Shown piece by piece: positions 49,327 through 57,092 of a stretch of 64,000 nucleotides of DNA. Every line of letters begins with the position of its first letter. Position 1 is the first letter of the stretch. Under the pieces are notes generated by a model, which saw only the letters and a program-made list of their open reading frames with translations, was not told where the DNA came from and did not search any database. The position numbers and the translations under genes were made by a program. Origin of the DNA: a virus. Location: positions 28,753 to 92,752 of the IMG/VR virus record IMGVR_UViG_3300037504_000674; one strand, written 5' to 3'.

Positions 49327-49335
49327 AACCTTAAG

Positions 49336-49359
49336 GGGGAGGGTTTTGACGCCCTCCCC
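49336..49359 (-). terminator. Probable terminator between early genes and tRNA array
   Basis: A perfect eight-base stem, GGGGAGGG with CCCTCCCC, around a seven- or eight-base loop. A T-run is only partial, so efficiency is uncertain. Confidence 0.6.
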
Positions 49360-49368
49360 GCAGTGGCT

Positions 49369-49734
49369 CTACAGCTCTTCAATCATCGCCTGAATCTCTT
49401 CGGGCGACAACTCTTCAAGCTGCTGTTCTTGCTTGCGCTCTAGCACTTCTAGTAACTGCCGCTTCTTGGCGGCACGTGCAGCCTCGTTCTTGGCTTGCTG
49501 CCGCTCTTCCAGCTTGACACCGACAATGTGCTTGATGATGCCGATCTTCAACTGCAAGACATCATCCTGCTTACCCTCAGAAAGAAGGCTGTCTTGTTGC
49601 TGTTCCCTTGCGACTCGATTAAGGTTTTGGTAAATGCTGTCCAGAGCCTCACAGCTCAAGTCCCAAAGGTCCTCTGCGCACAGAGAACCGCGATACTGCC
49701 ACCGTAACTTCAAACGCAGCGCCTCTTCAAACAT
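49369..49734 (-). CDS. Conserved phage coiled-coil protein, 121 aa
   Basis: It starts MFEEALRLKLRWQYRG and has AEDLWDLSCEALD, LQLKIGIIKHIVGVKLEER and a long C-terminal coiled coil. This combination is common in phage genomes next to a larger partner gene, here 49745. Function unknown. The ATG at 49734 follows GGGGG. Confidence 0.7.
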   Translation of the reverse strand: MFEEALRLKLRWQYRGSLCAEDLWDLSCEALDSIYQNLNRVAREQQQDSLLSEGKQDDVLQLKIGIIKHIVGVKLEERQQAKNEAARAAKKRQLLEVLERKQEQQLEELSPEEIQAMIEEL

Positions 49735-49744
49735 TTTGTCCCCC

Positions 49745-51781
49745 TTAGTTGAAAACGACTTTGACAATACGATTACCGTTGATCCTCGCCACAATGTAAT
49801 TATCTCTTGTGGCGCTGAATCCTACGCCGGAAAGTTGCTCGTCATCATCCTCTACCCGCATCTTATTGCCAAGCGCTGCAAAAATGCGCTTGTGCTTCAT
49901 CAATTCTTCTGGAAGATACTCGTTGAAGAAGCCGCTTGGCCTTTCGTCGTTCTTGGTACCAGGAATCATGAATAAGTAGTGCCGGTGCCCAATGTGATTA
50001 TCACCCCAGTAGTTTGGCGAGTAACACACCAACGACACTCGATGGAACCGATTGGTATCCAGGCCCCAGACCTCGCGGCTGCTGTCCGATGTAGGCAGAG
50101 ACTTGATGAAGCGGATACCGCGCTGTCTATCGAACTCGATTTTGGCGACAAGCACCTGCCCCTTGTGCGGTATATCCTTGCGGTATTCAAACTCGAATAC
50201 CTGACCATTATACTCGATCTCCGCAGAAAAGCCAGATCGCCCACCCCGATGCTGATAGTTTTTGACAAACAGCTTATAAACACCGGGTTGCATGAGGCTA
50301 GGGTCAGACCAGGTGATATTTTCTACTGCCACCTGTCTAACCTTTGGGTGAATGATGTCTACGTCAAGAACACCAGAAGACGGATGTGTTTGTCGTTTGT
50401 TGGGAAAGTAGATGTGGTTTCCGTCGGGCTCGATGCAATGCGCGTCATAGTCATTACGGTTGTCAAATTCTTCATTCCATTGCAACGAGAACCTCAGAAC
50501 GCCCTTGACGTTCCCGCCAGCCGCCTTGACCCGGCGCTTCATATCCGAGTCCGCCATGTTACCAGAGTATGCCCAAGTAAATCCATTGCTCCACTTTGTC
50601 AGTGGCTTGCTATCGGTTGCTTGTGGAGCAATCAAAGAGACGAGGTTAGCTGCGTGCCGATTCTCAAGCAGAACCTCGATCTTGGCGGATTCCGGGATGA
50701 CATTGTCGATGAATTCCTGAGCACCTACCGCTGCGACATCACGGAACTTGCGCGGGTTGACAGTTTCTTCATCCCTTAAAACATCGAATACACCCCCGCT
50801 GCCCGCCATGTGCGGCATCGCATCTCGGTCGGCGAACAGCACGTCATTCACGGTAACGTCTCTGAGGTGAGCAAACCTACGCGGCAGAGCGCTCGTGACC
50901 CCCAGCCTCTCCGCATCCTCTTCGGCTTCGTCAACCATCTTGCGTGTATAGATGGCTTTAGGCCGCTTATAGTTATGCGGCGCGACGATGTTCTCGTAAC
51001 GACGCACGGATTCGATAACGTCCTTGCCATCTGAGATGTCAGCGAGCAGGACGCCGATAGAGTGATTGCGTAACCTAGTCAGCGCGCCGCCAGCCTCGGC
51101 GGCCTGCTTCCAACAGAAGTTTGTCTTCTGATTTTCTGGTAGTTCCGAGTATTCGTGTTGCAACACGCGGAACCTACTCAGGAGCCCGCGCCACTCCTCG
51201 CCCTTATACAGATTGCCCTCCTCAATGAGATCGAGGATAGTCTCGATCGCGTAGGGGTCAATCTCTTCTAGCGAGCGTTCAAAGACGTGCCGTGAGTCTC
51301 TGATGGTGGCCTGGAACTCGCTTGCGGTTTGGTGATCTGGGACCACCAAATGATCTGGCAGCTCGACATAGAAGTGGTGCCATGTATGAACATCGCCACT
51401 CTCAAGCATTTCCCGGTTTGCGTTAGTGCCAATCTTCGCCAGCTTAGAGGCAAAGGTGTTGGCCACCGGATTACTCTTGACGTACTCTGATAGGGCATCG
51501 ATGACTGGCTGGTAAACCTCGTCAGCCTCGAAGTCCCACACCGACACAAGTTCGTTATCAACGATGGCGACCACGTCGCCGAACTTCTTGATGAAGTGGC
51601 GGCAGCACGAACAATCAAATGCCCTGCGTTCGCGGTAGATGCCGTTGACGCCTTCCGGGAAGCTGTCTAGGTACAACTCCCAGAGCTGCTCGTGATCTAC
51701 ATCTGTCACGAACAACACAGACTCGGATGACATCGAATCGAAATGCTCTTGGAACAACGCCTTGAATTCTTTGAATTGCAT
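49745..51781 (-). CDS. Large conserved phage protein with YfaP-like C-terminal domain
   Basis: 678 aa. N-terminal FDCSCCRHFIKKFGDVVAI and a helical middle (EEIDPYAIETILDLIEEGNLYKG) are typical of a widespread phage protein with no known role. Residues about 430-560 match a DUF2135/YfaP-like metal-binding beta-sandwich (NDYDAHCIEPDGNHIYF, SGVLDVDII, GVYKLFVKNY). It is often encoded beside the coiled-coil protein, as here. The ATG at 51781 has AAAGGA in front. Confidence 0.7.
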   Translation of the reverse strand: MQFKEFKALFQEHFDSMSSESVLFVTDVDHEQLWELYLDSFPEGVNGIYRERRAFDCSCCRHFIKKFGDVVAIVDNELVSVWDFEADEVYQPVIDALSEYVKSNPVANTFASKLAKIGTNANREMLESGDVHTWHHFYVELPDHLVVPDHQTASEFQATIRDSRHVFERSLEEIDPYAIETILDLIEEGNLYKGEEWRGLLSRFRVLQHEYSELPENQKTNFCWKQAAEAGGALTRLRNHSIGVLLADISDGKDVIESVRRYENIVAPHNYKRPKAIYTRKMVDEAEEDAERLGVTSALPRRFAHLRDVTVNDVLFADRDAMPHMAGSGGVFDVLRDEETVNPRKFRDVAAVGAQEFIDNVIPESAKIEVLLENRHAANLVSLIAPQATDSKPLTKWSNGFTWAYSGNMADSDMKRRVKAAGGNVKGVLRFSLQWNEEFDNRNDYDAHCIEPDGNHIYFPNKRQTHPSSGVLDVDIIHPKVRQVAVENITWSDPSLMQPGVYKLFVKNYQHRGGRSGFSAEIEYNGQVFEFEYRKDIPHKGQVLVAKIEFDRQRGIRFIKSLPTSDSSREVWGLDTNRFHRVSLVCYSPNYWGDNHIGHRHYLFMIPGTKNDERPSGFFNEYLPEELMKHKRIFAALGNKMRVEDDDEQLSGVGFSATRDNYIVARINGNRIVKVVFN

Positions 51782-51818
51782 TGGTTTATCCTTTCGGCTA
51801 TAGAAAAGTTTCCAAATA

Positions 51819-52235
51819 TCACCGCATCTCAGCAAGGGCGTCATACATGGCCGTAACAAGCGTGGGCGCCCACCCGATCGCTAGTCTTTTAGTGTGCCCC
51901 CTCAGCACCCATCGCCCAAGCTCTGCGCTATATCTGAACCAGACATTGTGTCTGGTGAGCAACCGCTCCATCTCGTCTGCCACGAACCGATGCAGAAAAA
52001 CTTCCGCATCGTGGCAATAACTAAACTCCGTGGGTGTATACCACGGGCTTCCGCATAGCGCAAGGGCGTCGTCTATCAACATGTTGGAATACTCAATCGA
52101 TTTTCCATCGACGGCTTTAACGAACAGCGTGTGGTCGTAGTGTCTGAAGTAGCGAACAATGGCGTCAGCGTGTTTGTTGTCCAGGCGTCTCCTTTCCTCT
52201 TCTGTCATTTGATCTTTGTTCAGTTCGCTCAACAT
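51819..52235 (-). CDS. Hypothetical protein, paralogue of 57085
   Basis: 138 aa. It shares a KGKS-type/GKSIEYSNMLIDDALALCGSP segment and a following YCHDAEVFLHRF segment with the protein at 57085-57753. The rest differs. The motif is shared with no family I know. GGAGGATAAAAA precedes the ATG. Confidence 0.65.
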   Translation of the reverse strand: MLSELNKDQMTEEERRRLDNKHADAIVRYFRHYDHTLFVKAVDGKSIEYSNMLIDDALALCGSPWYTPTEFSYCHDAEVFLHRFVADEMERLLTRHNVWFRYSAELGRWVLRGHTKRLAIGWAPTLVTAMYDALAEMR

Positions 52236-52238
52236 TTT

Positions 52239-52469
52239 TTATCCTCCAGTGGTGGTTAGTATCATGGCTTTGTTGACATCATCCTCTTCAGCAAGTGATA
52301 GAACTCGCCTAGCGCACTCCAAGTATTGTTGTTTGGTGACGCCTTGGGCGGACAAGATAATGTGAGAAGGAATGATGGATCGGTTAAGGGATAGAAACTC
52401 TGCTGCACCCCGCGCGCTTCTGCCACGCCGGGCAGTCGCCGCAGCCTGGCGCTGGCTTCGTGGGGTCAC
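52239..52469 (-). CDS. Small basic protein, 76 aa (uncertain)
   Basis: Arg/Ala-rich N-terminus followed by a helical part. The GTG start lacks a clear ribosome site. It fits the gap between neighbours (three bases before, 17 after) and has no better alternative frame. Confidence 0.4.
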   Translation of the reverse strand: MTPRSQRQAAATARRGRSARGAAEFLSLNRSIIPSHIILSAQGVTKQQYLECARRVLSLAEEDDVNKAMILTTTGG

Positions 52470-52486
52470 GGGTCGTGCGCGTCGTT

Positions 52487-52879
52487 TTACTGCTCGTCAT
52501 CGGGTACCTCTAATTTAACCGTCTTCGGCGCAACGTGGTCGCGCCACTCCAACAGCGCCGTGCGATCGTCGTGCTCGCTAACATCTATGCGCTCTTGGAG
52601 AAGGTCGTCGCAGTACGCTTGCACCTCTGCGCGGATTCCGTCAATCTCGTCTGCGCCATGATACTGAATCACCACAGCGCCTAGATCGTGGAGATTGCGT
52701 AGCATAAAAGACGAACAGGAGGCATCAAGCGTAATCGCCGTATAATATCGACCGTGGCGTAATTTACCCCGCCATTCCTCGAACCCGTGAATTGGTCGCG
52801 GTGCGTTAAACACTATTGCGTCTTTTGGTACACCCTCAGGTCGTGGTGAGAATGTGTGGACAATCTCAAATTCTGGCAT
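52487..52879 (-). CDS. Hypothetical protein, 130 aa
   Basis: AGGAGAG site. Alpha/beta with SCSSFMLRNLHDLGAVVIQY and an acidic C-terminus. No recognised motif. It follows tRNA-Arg(UCU) in the same direction. Confidence 0.6.
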   Translation of the reverse strand: MPEFEIVHTFSPRPEGVPKDAIVFNAPRPIHGFEEWRGKLRHGRYYTAITLDASCSSFMLRNLHDLGAVVIQYHGADEIDGIRAEVQAYCDDLLQERIDVSEHDDRTALLEWRDHVAPKTVKLEVPDDEQ

Positions 52880-52912
52880 TGTTCTCTCCTAGTCTAGTTG
52901 AATACACTTCAA

Positions 52913-52986
52913 TGCCCCCACCAGGACTCGAACCTGGAACCCACTAATTAGAAGTTAGTGGCACTATCCACTTGTGCTATGGGGGC
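52913..52986 (-). tRNA. tRNA-Arg (UCU)
   Basis: Stands apart from the main array, 3.6 kb away. The anticodon loop is CTTCTAA on an ACTAA/TTAGT stem. The acceptor GCCCCCA/TGGGGGC is perfect. Confidence 0.9.
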
Positions 52987-53024
52987 TGGTGCCGGTTTTG
53001 GCGTGATCCGGCAACACTTAGCGA

Positions 53025-53243
53025 TTAAGCGCGGATCCCGAATGTCAAGTTAAACTCTGGTAGTTGCAGGCCGAAAACGCGCTCTTGCCGTGGGCTGATG
53101 TATACGTATCTGATGACAGGCTCCCCGCCGTTACGGAAGTTGATCACATCCGTGACGCGGACGCAGTTGCCTGTCGCTCGGTTGTAGTACGTTCTGTCAA
53201 TCATGTCGCTGTGTGCTTGGCATTGATAAACAAAGCGTTTCAC
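53025..53243 (-). CDS. Hypothetical protein, 72 aa
   Basis: The GTG at 53243 overlaps the upstream TGA (GTGA) and follows GGAGGG. A longer ATG start at 53267 has no ribosome site. Beta-rich; no motif. Confidence 0.6.
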   Translation of the reverse strand: MKRFVYQCQAHSDMIDRTYYNRATGNCVRVTDVINFRNGGEPVIRYVYISPRQERVFGLQLPEFNLTFGIRA

Positions 53244-53467
53244 TTTTCCCTCCATGATATTAGCCATTCTGGGTACGAGACTATCTCGCCCCTGATTACG
53301 AACTTAATTGTGATGTCTTCGCAACCTGGGATACCCCTAGTTTGCATGGTGTGGCCTATGATACTGCGGCCACACCCAGACACCTCCCAAAACCTTGTGC
53401 TCCGCACGTAGCCGAACACAATTAAGACAACCACTAGCACCGCGACGCCGAACAGTAGAACCTTCAC
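53240..53467 (-). CDS. Membrane-anchored protein, 75 aa
   Basis: An N-terminal span (VLLFGVAVLVVVLIVFGYV) is followed by an exposed domain with two Cys (SGCGRS, IPGCED). The GTG overlaps the preceding stop. It may be a lysis or envelope protein. Confidence 0.6.
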   Translation of the reverse strand: MKVLLFGVAVLVVVLIVFGYVRSTRFWEVSGCGRSIIGHTMQTRGIPGCEDITIKFVIRGEIVSYPEWLISWREK

Positions 53468-53646
53468 CTAGATACTGCCTCTAGCAGCGCAATCAGCGCC
53501 ATGACTGGCCAGAACGCCGCCACCAGCGTCGCGGATACTATGACGCAGAGGGGGCTACGCAAAGCCCCCCTCTGAACCTCCCTGGCGACCAGGAGCAACA
53601 ATGTTGATATTGCTCCAACTGCGTAAACACCCCACAGGTTAACCAT
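53464..53646 (-). CDS. Two-span membrane protein, 60 aa
   Basis: Two hydrophobic segments separated by a basic loop (REVQRGALRS). The ATG overlaps the upstream TAA. Together with its downstream neighbour it makes a membrane-protein pair. Confidence 0.55.
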   Translation of the reverse strand: MVNLWGVYAVGAISTLLLLVAREVQRGALRSPLCVIVSATLVAAFWPVMALIALLEAVSR

Positions 53647-53836
53647 TGACTGCCTGCGTGGGTGTCGGTGACTCGAACGCCACATCTTCGACGTGACCGT
53701 TAACGCACTCGCCACGAGCGTTACCACCGCCAGAGGCGCGCAGCTTGGCGATCAATGCTCTGTTGATAGGAACGAACATCGCTTTTCCGCACACCCTGCA
53801 ATTGATTACGTTCATGCCCATCTTCGGGTTCCTCAT
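53639..53836 (-). CDS. Zinc-ribbon small protein, 65 aa
   Basis: CRVC and GECVNGH provide a four-ligand zinc site. Strong AGGAGG. It is the first gene of an operon with two membrane-protein genes and has its own promoter at 53866. Confidence 0.65.
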   Translation of the reverse strand: MRNPKMGMNVINCRVCGKAMFVPINRALIAKLRASGGGNARGECVNGHVEDVAFESPTPTQAVNG

Positions 53837-53865
53837 CTTGCCTCCTATGACTAGTATACGTACAC

Positions 53866-53893
53866 ATTATATCACCGACGCGATGAATTACAA
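53866..53893 (-). promoter_or_regulatory. Promoter with palindrome over the -35 box
   Basis: TTGTAA (53888-53893), a 16-bp spacer ending in TGA, and TATAAT (53866-53871). CGCGATGAAT and ATTCATCGCG (53879-53908) form a perfect ten-base inverted repeat that covers the -35 box, a likely operator or an upstream terminator stem. Confidence 0.7.
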
Positions 53894-53924
53894 GTGACAT
53901 TCATCGCGCTGAAACCGCAATCTG

Positions 53925-54245
53925 TCACCGCATTTGCAACACAGCGGCCCGCTCTTCCGCATCGTTCTTTGGATTGCCGGGCCTAGCGCGAAGCCGATAC
54001 TTGGCGATGCACATGTCCATCGCCGCATCGACATCCATGCCACACATACTGGCTGCGGCATGGATAGCTTTGACGGCGTAGTACACCACATCTGCGAGCT
54101 CTGTCAGCGCGCCGAGGTGATCGTCATCCACTATCGCCGTCTTCAGCTCTTCTTGCTCTACTGATAGTTTTTGAACAGCCCTGTAATCTGGAATACCGCT
54201 CGGCAAACGAGCGGCTAGTTCCAGAATTTCTTTTATCTCTTTCAC
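53925..54245 (-). CDS. MazG-like nucleotide pyrophosphohydrolase
   Basis: 106 aa, all-helical. VEQEELKTAIVDDDHLGALTELADVVYY contains the EExxE-like and ExxD metal-binding pattern of the MazG/dUTPase all-alpha superfamily. It ends in KYRLRARPGNP, common in the family. It likely hydrolyses a noncanonical or signalling nucleotide. The GTG start lies five bases after a GGAGG. Confidence 0.75.
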   Translation of the reverse strand: MKEIKEILELAARLPSGIPDYRAVQKLSVEQEELKTAIVDDDHLGALTELADVVYYAVKAIHAAASMCGMDVDAAMDMCIAKYRLRARPGNPKNDAEERAAVLQMR

Positions 54246-54262
54246 AGTTTCCTCCAGGTGCG

Positions 54263-54490
54263 CTACAAATCATCGACTCTTTCCCTAACAACCGCAAACT
54301 CAACAACCTCAATACATTCTGGTATTGAGGCCCAGAAGCCATTAACTTCATCGTTCCAGCAACTGTGCTCCCACAACATCTCTTGAAGCCCAGGATTTCC
54401 TGAATCATCAAGAGTTTTCACGGTGACAAACTCTCGTTCTCCAAGAATCTGAGCTGCCTTGTCTGCGGAGACCCAAACCCAATCAGCCAT
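54263..54490 (-). CDS. Hypothetical protein, 75 aa
   Basis: The ATG at 54490 lies eight bases from GAGGAGG. It opens MADWVWVSADKAAQILGE. A partial copy of the structured leader RNA lies directly upstream. Function unknown. Confidence 0.6.
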   Translation of the reverse strand: MADWVWVSADKAAQILGEREFVTVKTLDDSGNPGLQEMLWEHSCWNDEVNGFWASIPECIEVVEFAVVRERVDDL

Positions 54491-54504
54491 ATGTTTCCTC
54501 CTCT

Positions 54505-54548
54505 CAGTGGTGGGGGCTTCGCGGGATTGCCGGGATAAGCTCCCGGCG
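54505..54548 (-). promoter_or_regulatory. Leader RNA element, partial copy
   Basis: Has the first hairpin (GCCGGGA/TCCCGGC), the AATCCCGC strand and the beginning of the next stem, then runs straight into the ribosome site. The second half seen in the full copies is missing. Confidence 0.5.
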
Positions 54549-54561
54549 GGCCCTTCCCGCA

Positions 54562-54816
54562 TTATCCTTCTGCGAAGGCCGCAGCTTTTTCAAATGCCTC
54601 CACCTTCAGTTTGTCTTCATCCTCGAACGGCACCGTTTTTTCCCAGAGCGTCTTGTAAGGATCGCTCTTCAGGAAAATTTGTGCCGTGGCCTCCGTGTTC
54701 ACTAGCGTAAACGGAGTCCAGTCCGTGATAAACCGAACGACAACACCCTCTCGCTCGTATCGAAGTTCTAACACGTTGCTGTCCACCTTCTTGAACCCAC
54801 GATTCACCTTATCCAT
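54562..54816 (-). CDS. Hypothetical protein, 84 aa
   Basis: The ATG at 54816 follows AGGGAGG. Beta-rich (VLELRYEREGVVVRFI), with a helical C-terminus. A full copy of the structured leader RNA precedes it. Confidence 0.6.
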   Translation of the reverse strand: MDKVNRGFKKVDSNVLELRYEREGVVVRFITDWTPFTLVNTEATAQIFLKSDPYKTLWEKTVPFEDEDKLKVEAFEKAAAFAEG

Positions 54817-54845
54817 TTCTATTCCTCCCTGTTTAACTAACCTTC

Positions 54846-54935
54846 TCCCCACCACCTGCCCGCTTTTCGGGCTTACCCCGCGCCACCAGTAGTGGGGATT
54901 TGCGGGATTGGCAGTGGTGACGGGATGCCAGCCCG
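54846..54935 (-). promoter_or_regulatory. Leader RNA element, copy 3
   Basis: The long stem TCCCCAC/GTGGGGA encloses GCCCG/CGGGC. CCCGC upstream can pair with GCGGG inside the stem as a pseudoknot. The first hairpin is altered to GGCA/TGCC. Confidence 0.6.
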
Positions 54936-54945
54936 GCCGACAATG

Positions 54946-55932
54946 TCACTCTTCGTCGGACGTCTCGCCGGGTGCCTCGGGCGTCTCGGGCGCTTTCGGC
55001 ACACGCCAGCGGCTCCGCGTCCAGTACCGCCCTCCTCCGCCCGCTTCCGCGAGCGGCAACTCAAAAAATTCCCCAATTGAGTATCCGTGGTTTTCGTTTC
55101 CAAGCGCATCCAGATACTCTGTCAGTATCTGATGTGCCTCAAAGGGGTCGCTTGGTACACCAAATGGCACCTCTAGTAGCCTGCATGCGGGCCCAGCAAC
55201 GTCCTCCCAATTCACGAGGACTTGCCGATGGTCCTTGTGACTATAAACAACGGCCTTACCACCAAGATTGAATATGTAATTCTGGCAACAATGCGCCAGT
55301 ACAACTTTGATTGCCGTCATGCTCGCCTCATTGAGCGACACCTCAGATGACCATCCGTCCCGGCAGCAGCCCCAGCAGCACATCGTTCTTCTCCTTCGTG
55401 TTGTGCCCAGCCCATGGTGGCGCGGGGCCTTGGAGCGGTGCGTGGTATTGTGGGCTGCCGCATACCCCCTGGACGAGAAGCCTGTCCAGGATTTAAACTC
55501 GGACGACAGGAGCTCGCGCTCCTCCTCAGAGCCGCCGTAGGGGCGAATCTCGCCCTCCACGACGAATCCCGCCCCGCTCCGCACGATTTTGCCGACATCC
55601 CCGTCGGCAAAATCGCCGACGGGCATCGCGACAGCGCCGCGACCATCTGGCGGGCCGCCGTTATCATCCGCTGGGTTGCATCCCACAATCTCGATTACAG
55701 CGTCAATATACAAAATTACCAAAATCAGGATGTTGCCGTCTAGGGCCGGGTCATCTTCCGGGTCATTCTCATTTCGATCCCACCCCAGCATGCGCTCAAG
55801 CTCCTTCATGCGCGCAACAAGCGCGCGCCCGCGCTCCGTCGTCGGTTCGCCCTGCTCGGGCAGTTCGCCACGGTGGAACAGCTCGAGCGAGATGTCGCTG
55901 TGCTCCTGCTTCAACTTGGTTTCATTTAACAT
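54946..55932 (-). CDS. Hypothetical protein, 328 aa, possible two-gene fusion
   Basis: Residues about 85-160 (ADDNGGPPDGRGAVAMP, VRSGAGFVVEGEI, WTGFSSRG) match the protein at 59312-59659. A basic, Cys/Trp-rich stretch (about 160-195) looks out of place. From about residue 205 a new domain begins at MTAIKVVLAHCCQNY, with GAGG before that Met. It may therefore be two genes read as one or a sequence-level fusion. Start ATG at 55932 has GGAGG. Confidence 0.55.
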   Translation of the reverse strand: MLNETKLKQEHSDISLELFHRGELPEQGEPTTERGRALVARMKELERMLGWDRNENDPEDDPALDGNILILVILYIDAVIEIVGCNPADDNGGPPDGRGAVAMPVGDFADGDVGKIVRSGAGFVVEGEIRPYGGSEEERELLSSEFKSWTGFSSRGYAAAHNTTHRSKAPRHHGLGTTRRRRTMCCWGCCRDGWSSEVSLNEASMTAIKVVLAHCCQNYIFNLGGKAVVYSHKDHRQVLVNWEDVAGPACRLLEVPFGVPSDPFEAHQILTEYLDALGNENHGYSIGEFFELPLAEAGGGGRYWTRSRWRVPKAPETPEAPGETSDEE

Positions 55933-55952
55933 TTGCTTCCTCCTGTTTAACC

Positions 55953-56246
55953 CTATAACACTTCTATGACAACCCCATCTTCAAAATTACACCGGAAACA
56001 AATCGAGATGCTCTCGCCGGCTTGCGTCGCAAAGCGGAATTCCACTTCGATCGCGTGTCGGCAATGAGCAATAACCCCCCAATCCTCATCCAATTCCATA
56101 ACACCCAGCTCCCTGTGCGCTATGGCACGTGCCCTATGCAACATATTTTCAATCACCGAATCCTCTCTGCTTGCTCGACCTTCTCTCCACGACTTGTGAC
56201 TATCTTGAGTGACTTCTTCGAGTCGCTCTAAAACCTCCGCCTCCAT
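55953..56246 (-). CDS. Hypothetical protein, 97 aa
   Basis: AGGGAGG site. An acidic helical N-terminus is followed by a beta pattern (IEVEFRFATQAGESISICF). It overlaps nothing and starts one base after the upstream stop. Confidence 0.6.
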   Translation of the reverse strand: MEAEVLERLEEVTQDSHKSWREGRASREDSVIENMLHRARAIAHRELGVMELDEDWGVIAHCRHAIEVEFRFATQAGESISICFRCNFEDGVVIEVL

Positions 56247-56549
56247 CTATTCCTCCCTATTTGTTAGACTTTCCTCCCCACTACCGGGGGCACCCCAAAG
56301 CCTTTCCCTTTCCGCTCGTGCCCGTGCCGCCGCCAGCGCCGCCTTGCGCACTAACCATCCGGGTGACTGTAGCCTACTACCGCTGGCGTCAAACCACGCA
56401 GTAGGATCACCGCAAAAGGCTGGCACAAACTCAAACTCAAGCTCAACTGTCATGTCATCTAGGAATACAACTTTCACCATCGGCTCTTCGATTTTGACGA
56501 TGATGTTATACTTGCTTTCCCAAACCTTCTTAGCCTGCGCGGGTGTCAT
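56247..56549 (-). CDS. Hypothetical protein, 100 aa
   Basis: GGAGGATAGGG site. The N-terminal half is beta-rich and acidic (VKVVFLDDMTVELEFEF). The C-terminal half is an Ala/Arg helix. No motif recognised. Confidence 0.6.
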   Translation of the reverse strand: MTPAQAKKVWESKYNIIVKIEEPMVKVVFLDDMTVELEFEFVPAFCGDPTAWFDASGSRLQSPGWLVRKAALAAARARAERERLWGAPGSGEESLTNREE

Positions 56550-56552
56550 ACC

Positions 56553-57092
56553 CTATCCTCCGCAGCCCTCGCAGGCTGGGCTTCCGAAGAAGTCAGTCCC
56601 CGAGGCCGACATCCCGCAATAATGGCATACGGGATCGGCCTCGTCTACGGGGGCCTCGAACCGCTTCGCCCATCGTCGGGCCTGCTCATGAACGTCTCCG
56701 GTTGCTTTAAAAGCAAACTCGCAATCACCATTTCCCATACTCAGGTAAACAGCACTGCTCTCCGACACAGAGAGTAGATACCTATCACCTATATAAACCA
56801 CCCTAAGTATCTCTCGGCGGCCTCCCGTGCCGAACGAGGGCTTGTACCACGTCGCGCCTACGCGATTCAGCGCTTTGGCGGACTCGTAATCAACCGCGTC
56901 AACCCTGCTCAGATACTCTTCCTGAGCACCATTCTCACGGTCGATTGCAGCTTTTGCGTCCTCAATGGTCTCGAATCCGTAACCGGCGGTGGCCTGATAC
57001 GGCTTGCCGCCAAGACGTCGATTTAAATACGAGGCACTGAATTTGCCATCCTGGTTAACTCTAATTACGCCATCGTGATAATGCTTATTCAT
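56553..57092 (-). CDS. Hypothetical protein with C-terminal zinc knuckle
   Basis: 179 aa. The N-terminus (VNQDGKFSASY, GYGFETIEDAKAAID) resembles the small AP2-like DNA-binding domain of phage integrases. The C-terminus has CHYCG and CEGCG as a zinc site. The combination suggests nucleic-acid binding. It overlaps the next gene upstream by eight bases. Confidence 0.6.
   Translation of the reverse strand: MNKHYHDGVIRVNQDGKFSASYLNRRLGGKPYQATAGYGFETIEDAKAAIDRENGAQEEYLSRVDAVDYESAKALNRVGATWYKPSFGTGGRREILRVVYIGDRYLLSVSESSAVYLSMGNGDCEFAFKATGDVHEQARRWAKRFEAPVDEADPVCHYCGMSASGTDFFGSPACEGCGG

Noticed and set aside
55317-55688. Alternative minus-strand frame inside the 328-aa gene
   Set aside because: It shows no shared segment with relatives and no ribosome site. 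A frameshift or gene boundary remains possible but not proven.
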